Part shown: piece after piece, positions 6,298-7,902 of the stretch
How positions within the stretch are numbered: position 1 is the first letter of the stretch
Layout: every line of letters starts with the position of its first letter
NCBI GenBank assembly: GCA_023423215.1
Contig: JAFAFZ010000247.1
Coordinates: 1-7,902 of the forward strand
Length of the DNA stretch: 7,902 nucleotides
Direction: 5' to 3'
Source of the DNA: Actinomycetes bacterium
GTDB lineage: Bacteria > Actinomycetota > Acidimicrobiia > Acidimicrobiales > Microtrichaceae
Notes under the pieces: generated by a model
Databases searched by the model: none
Told to the model about the DNA's origin: nothing
What the model saw: the letters and a program-made list of their open reading frames with translations, nothing else
Made by a program: the position numbers and the translations under genes

Positions 6298-6308
6298 GCG
6301 GCCCGTGA

Positions 6309-6334
6309 CGGGCGGCACGGCGCCGAACCGCCCG
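6309..6334 (-). terminator. GC-rich hairpin downstream of the MFS exporter gene
   Basis: CGGGCGG (6309-6315) and CCGCCCG (6328-6334) form a perfect 7-bp GC stem with a 12-base loop, starting 17 bases after the exporter's stop codon. A second small stem, GCCCG-TGA-CGGGC (6301-6313), overlaps its left arm. No U-run follows, which is common for actinobacterial hairpin terminators but weakens the call. Confidence 0.4.
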
Positions 6335-6351
6335 GCCCGCACGCGCTCGGT

Positions 6352-7773
6352 TCAGCGTGCGGCGACGGCGGCCGCGGTCTCGGACGCAGCGCGGACCCGA
6401 CGCGGCAGGCCCAGGCTGAGCCCCGAGACGGCCAGGCCGCTGAGCACCAGCAGCCACCAGACCCGGTGGAACGACGCCAGCGGGTCGAGCGGCGAGACCT
6501 CGGCCAGGAACGCCACGACCAGGGCGACGCCGAAGGTGCCACCCAGGTTGCGGATCGCCTGGTTGACCGCCGAGCCCGAGCCGAAGCGGTCCGCGGGCAG
6601 GCCCTGCACCGACGCGGACGAGAGCTGCGGCAGGCAGAGCGACACACCCAGCCCCGTGAGCGCGACCGCGGGCAGGTACGACGTCAGGTAGTCGGCCTCG
6701 ACGGTCGCGGTCGTCAGCAGCAGGGTGCCGCCGGCAGCCCACACGAGTCCGCCGGGGACGAGCAGCGCCCGCTGGCCGACGCGCGCGGCGAGCCGCCCGA
6801 GGAACGGCGCGGTGACCGCGACGATCAACGGGCCGACCGAGATGGCGAGGCCGGCGCGCAGCACGTCGTAGCGCCAGACCTGGGTGAAGAAGAGCACGTT
6901 GCCCAGGAACATCGCGTTGAAGCCGATGGCGAAGGCGAGCGTGGCGGCGTTCGCCCAGCGGAACGAGCGCGAGCGGAACAGGTCGAGGTCGAGCAGCGGG
7001 TTCGCCACCCTCGAGCAGCGCAGCACGAAGACCGCCACCAGGGCGACGGCGAACGTCGCGGTCACCAGGAAGGCCGGGCTCCCCCACCCCCACTGCTCGG
7101 TCTGCACGATCGCGTAGGCGCCCGTCGCCAGGCCGGACGCGAGCAGGACGGCGCCGAGGGGGTCGGGCACCGGGCCGGGGTGGGCCTCCCGTCCCTCGGG
7201 CAGCACGCGCAGCCCGAGCGCCAGGCTGACCAGCCCGACCGGCAGGTTGATGAAGAACGCCCAGCGCCAGCCGAGGTGCTCGACGACCAGCGCACCCAAC
7301 GTCGGCCCCGCCGCGCCGGCGACCGCGCCGACCGCGCCCCAGATGGCGACCGCGACCGGGATGCGGTCCCGCGGGAAGGTCTGCAGCACCAGCGCGAGCG
7401 AGGCCGGCACGAGCGCCGCGGCGCCCAGCGCCTGGAGCATGCGCGCCGCGACCAGGAGCGGCACGGTCGGTGCGACACCGCAGAGCATCGAGGCGACGGT
7501 GAACGCGACGACCGCCCACAGGAAGGTGCGGCGGCGGCCGATCCGGGCGGCCAGCCGGCCGGCCGGGATCAGCGCCGCAGCGAACACGATCGTGTAGGCG
7601 TTGAGCACCCACGACAGGCCCGACGCGCTGACGTCCGAGAAGTCGGCCCCGATCGACGGGAAGGCGACGAACAGGATCGTCGTGTCCAGGAAGACGGCGA
7701 ACACGGCGAGGCTGGTCGAGAACAGCACCACCCAGGGGTTGCGGGGTGTGGACCTGTCGCCTGCTGCACGCAT
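6352..7773 (-). CDS. MFS multidrug/metabolite exporter, DHA2 (EmrB/QacA-like, 14-helix) family
   Basis: A 473-residue inner-membrane protein predicted to export small molecules by proton antiport. Helix 1 carries the DHA2 motif LDTTILFVAFPSI (residues 29-41, Asp30). Motif A follows helix 2 as GRLAARIGRRR (72-82). The antiporter motif C lies in GAVGAVAGAAGPTLGALV (146-163) and runs into GWRWAFFINLPVG (168-180), another DHA2 hallmark. Further hydrophobic segments continue to about residue 455, and the tail after LGLPRRVR is short and hydrophilic. Length fits the 14-helix class. The ATG has GGAGG 4 bases upstream. It is divergent from the putative HxlR gene, with a palindrome in the 72-base gap, so local repression of the exporter is likely. 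Substrate unknown. The 160-base gap and hairpins separating it from the amidohydrolase suggest a separate transcription unit. Confidence 0.92.
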   Translation of the reverse strand: MRAAGDRSTPRNPWVVLFSTSLAVFAVFLDTTILFVAFPSIGADFSDVSASGLSWVLNAYTIVFAAALIPAGRLAARIGRRRTFLWAVVAFTVASMLCGVAPTVPLLVAARMLQALGAAALVPASLALVLQTFPRDRIPVAVAIWGAVGAVAGAAGPTLGALVVEHLGWRWAFFINLPVGLVSLALGLRVLPEGREAHPGPVPDPLGAVLLASGLATGAYAIVQTEQWGWGSPAFLVTATFAVALVAVFVLRCSRVANPLLDLDLFRSRSFRWANAATLAFAIGFNAMFLGNVLFFTQVWRYDVLRAGLAISVGPLIVAVTAPFLGRLAARVGQRALLVPGGLVWAAGGTLLLTTATVEADYLTSYLPAVALTGLGVSLCLPQLSSASVQGLPADRFGSGSAVNQAIRNLGGTFGVALVVAFLAEVSPLDPLASFHRVWWLLVLSGLAVSGLSLGLPRRVRAASETAAAVAAR

Positions 7774-7785
7774 GCCGCCTCCGGT

Positions 7786-7804
7786 AGGATGAGAATCAAC
7801 ACCG
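7786..7804. repeat. Degenerate second copy of the divergent-gap operator
   Basis: This stretch matches the palindrome at 7807-7825 at 12 of 19 positions, including GAGAATC-NNN-ACC (7791-7803 against 7812-7824). The offset is 21 bases, two helical turns, so two dimers could bind the same DNA face. It lies immediately upstream of the exporter's Shine-Dalgarno. Confidence 0.4.
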
Positions 7805-7806
7805 CT

Positions 7807-7825
7807 TGGTAGAGAATCTGTACCA
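7807..7825. promoter_or_regulatory. Candidate operator of the HxlR-like regulator (19-bp palindrome)
   Basis: TGGTAGAGAATCTGTACCA is palindromic around base 7816 with 8 of 9 base pairs matched; only the sixth pair (G/G) fails. It sits in the gap between the exporter and the regulator, 21 bases before the regulator's start, where a winged-helix dimer could control both promoters. The outer TGGTA/TACCA arms are perfect. Assignment to this regulator rests on location and symmetry only. Confidence 0.6.
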
Positions 7826-7839
7826 CACCTCAGGAGGTG
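7826..7839 (+). promoter_or_regulatory. Strong Shine-Dalgarno of the HxlR-like gene inside a small inverted repeat
   Basis: AGGAGG (7832-7837) is a full-strength ribosome site 8 bases before the ATG and fixes the start at 7846. The preceding CACCTC (7826-7831) is the exact complement of GAGGTG (7834-7839), so the site could fold onto itself with a 2- to 4-base loop. A perfect GGTGCGCACC palindrome (7836-7845) overlaps it up to the start codon. Confidence 0.6.
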
Positions 7840-7845
7840 CGCACC

Positions 7846-7902
7846 ATGGCCCGATCGACCACCGCCTCCACCGGGAGCACCCGCACCTACGGCCAGTACT
7901 GC
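7846..7902 (+). CDS. Putative HxlR-family transcriptional regulator, N-terminus only
   Basis: Only 19 codons are visible (MARSTTASTGSTRTYGQYC). The YGQYC segment resembles the start of HxlR-type winged-helix regulators, which typically read YxQYCPVARALDxxGxRWT; the conserved cysteine (Cys19) is redox-sensitive in some members such as HypR. HxlR proteins are about 100-230 residues long and bind palindromes as dimers, often next to a divergent gene that they control. Support here is the N-terminal motif, the near-perfect Shine-Dalgarno, the divergent exporter and the palindrome between them. The fragment is too short to exclude another family, and its effector cannot be guessed. Confidence 0.6.
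   Translation, partial: MARSTTASTGSTRTYGQYC

Noticed and set aside
7785..7790. TAGGAT as a plus-strand -10 for the regulator
   Set aside because: No acceptable -35 at 16-18 bases upstream; the match may be incidental.
6280..7812. Plus-strand open frame of about 510 codons opposite the exporter
   Set aside because: Arginine/glutamine/glutamate-rich mirror-frame translation over a well-supported MFS gene; no domain and no ribosome site.

Overview
The window is very GC-rich (third codon positions almost all G or C), with GTG as well as ATG starts and short or overlapping gene junctions. This suggests a high-GC actinobacterium; genus and species cannot be fixed from the sequence. Nearly all coding is on the minus strand, so the biology reads from right to left. 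No rRNA, tRNA, CRISPR array, insertion sequence or transposase is seen.

Far right (6352-7902): a 14-helix-type MFS exporter of the DHA2/EmrB-QacA class (minus strand) is transcribed away from the first 19 codons of what looks like an HxlR-family regulator (plus strand). The 72-base divergent gap holds a 19-bp near-perfect palindrome and a degenerate second copy two helical turns away, a good candidate for the regulator's operator.

Middle (2559-6191, minus): a compact apparent operon of a metal-dependent amidohydrolase (ACMSD/LigW-like superfamily), a thiamine-diphosphate enzyme of the acetolactate-synthase/2-hydroxyacyl-CoA-lyase/benzoylformate-decarboxylase fold, and a small SnoaL/NTF2-like protein.

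Left (1-2445, minus): an apparent beta-oxidation operon of acyl-CoA dehydrogenase, 3-hydroxyacyl-CoA dehydrogenase and enoyl-CoA hydratase, the last running off the left edge. Junctions are a 4-base gap and a 4-base GTGA overlap, so translation is probably coupled.

The two catabolic blocks carry a closely similar AT-rich upstream element (2457-2495 and 6247-6285: 25 of 39 positions identical without gaps, including a shared 7-mer and 6-mer at the same spacing). This suggests that both are switched together as one pathway. My reading, an inference, is a catabolic route in which the amidohydrolase, ThDP enzyme and SnoaL-like protein open or shorten a cyclic or oxo-acid substrate, and the resulting acyl-CoA goes through dehydrogenation, hydration and oxidation. 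The substrate is unknown, and no CoA ligase, CoA transferase or thiolase is visible in the window.
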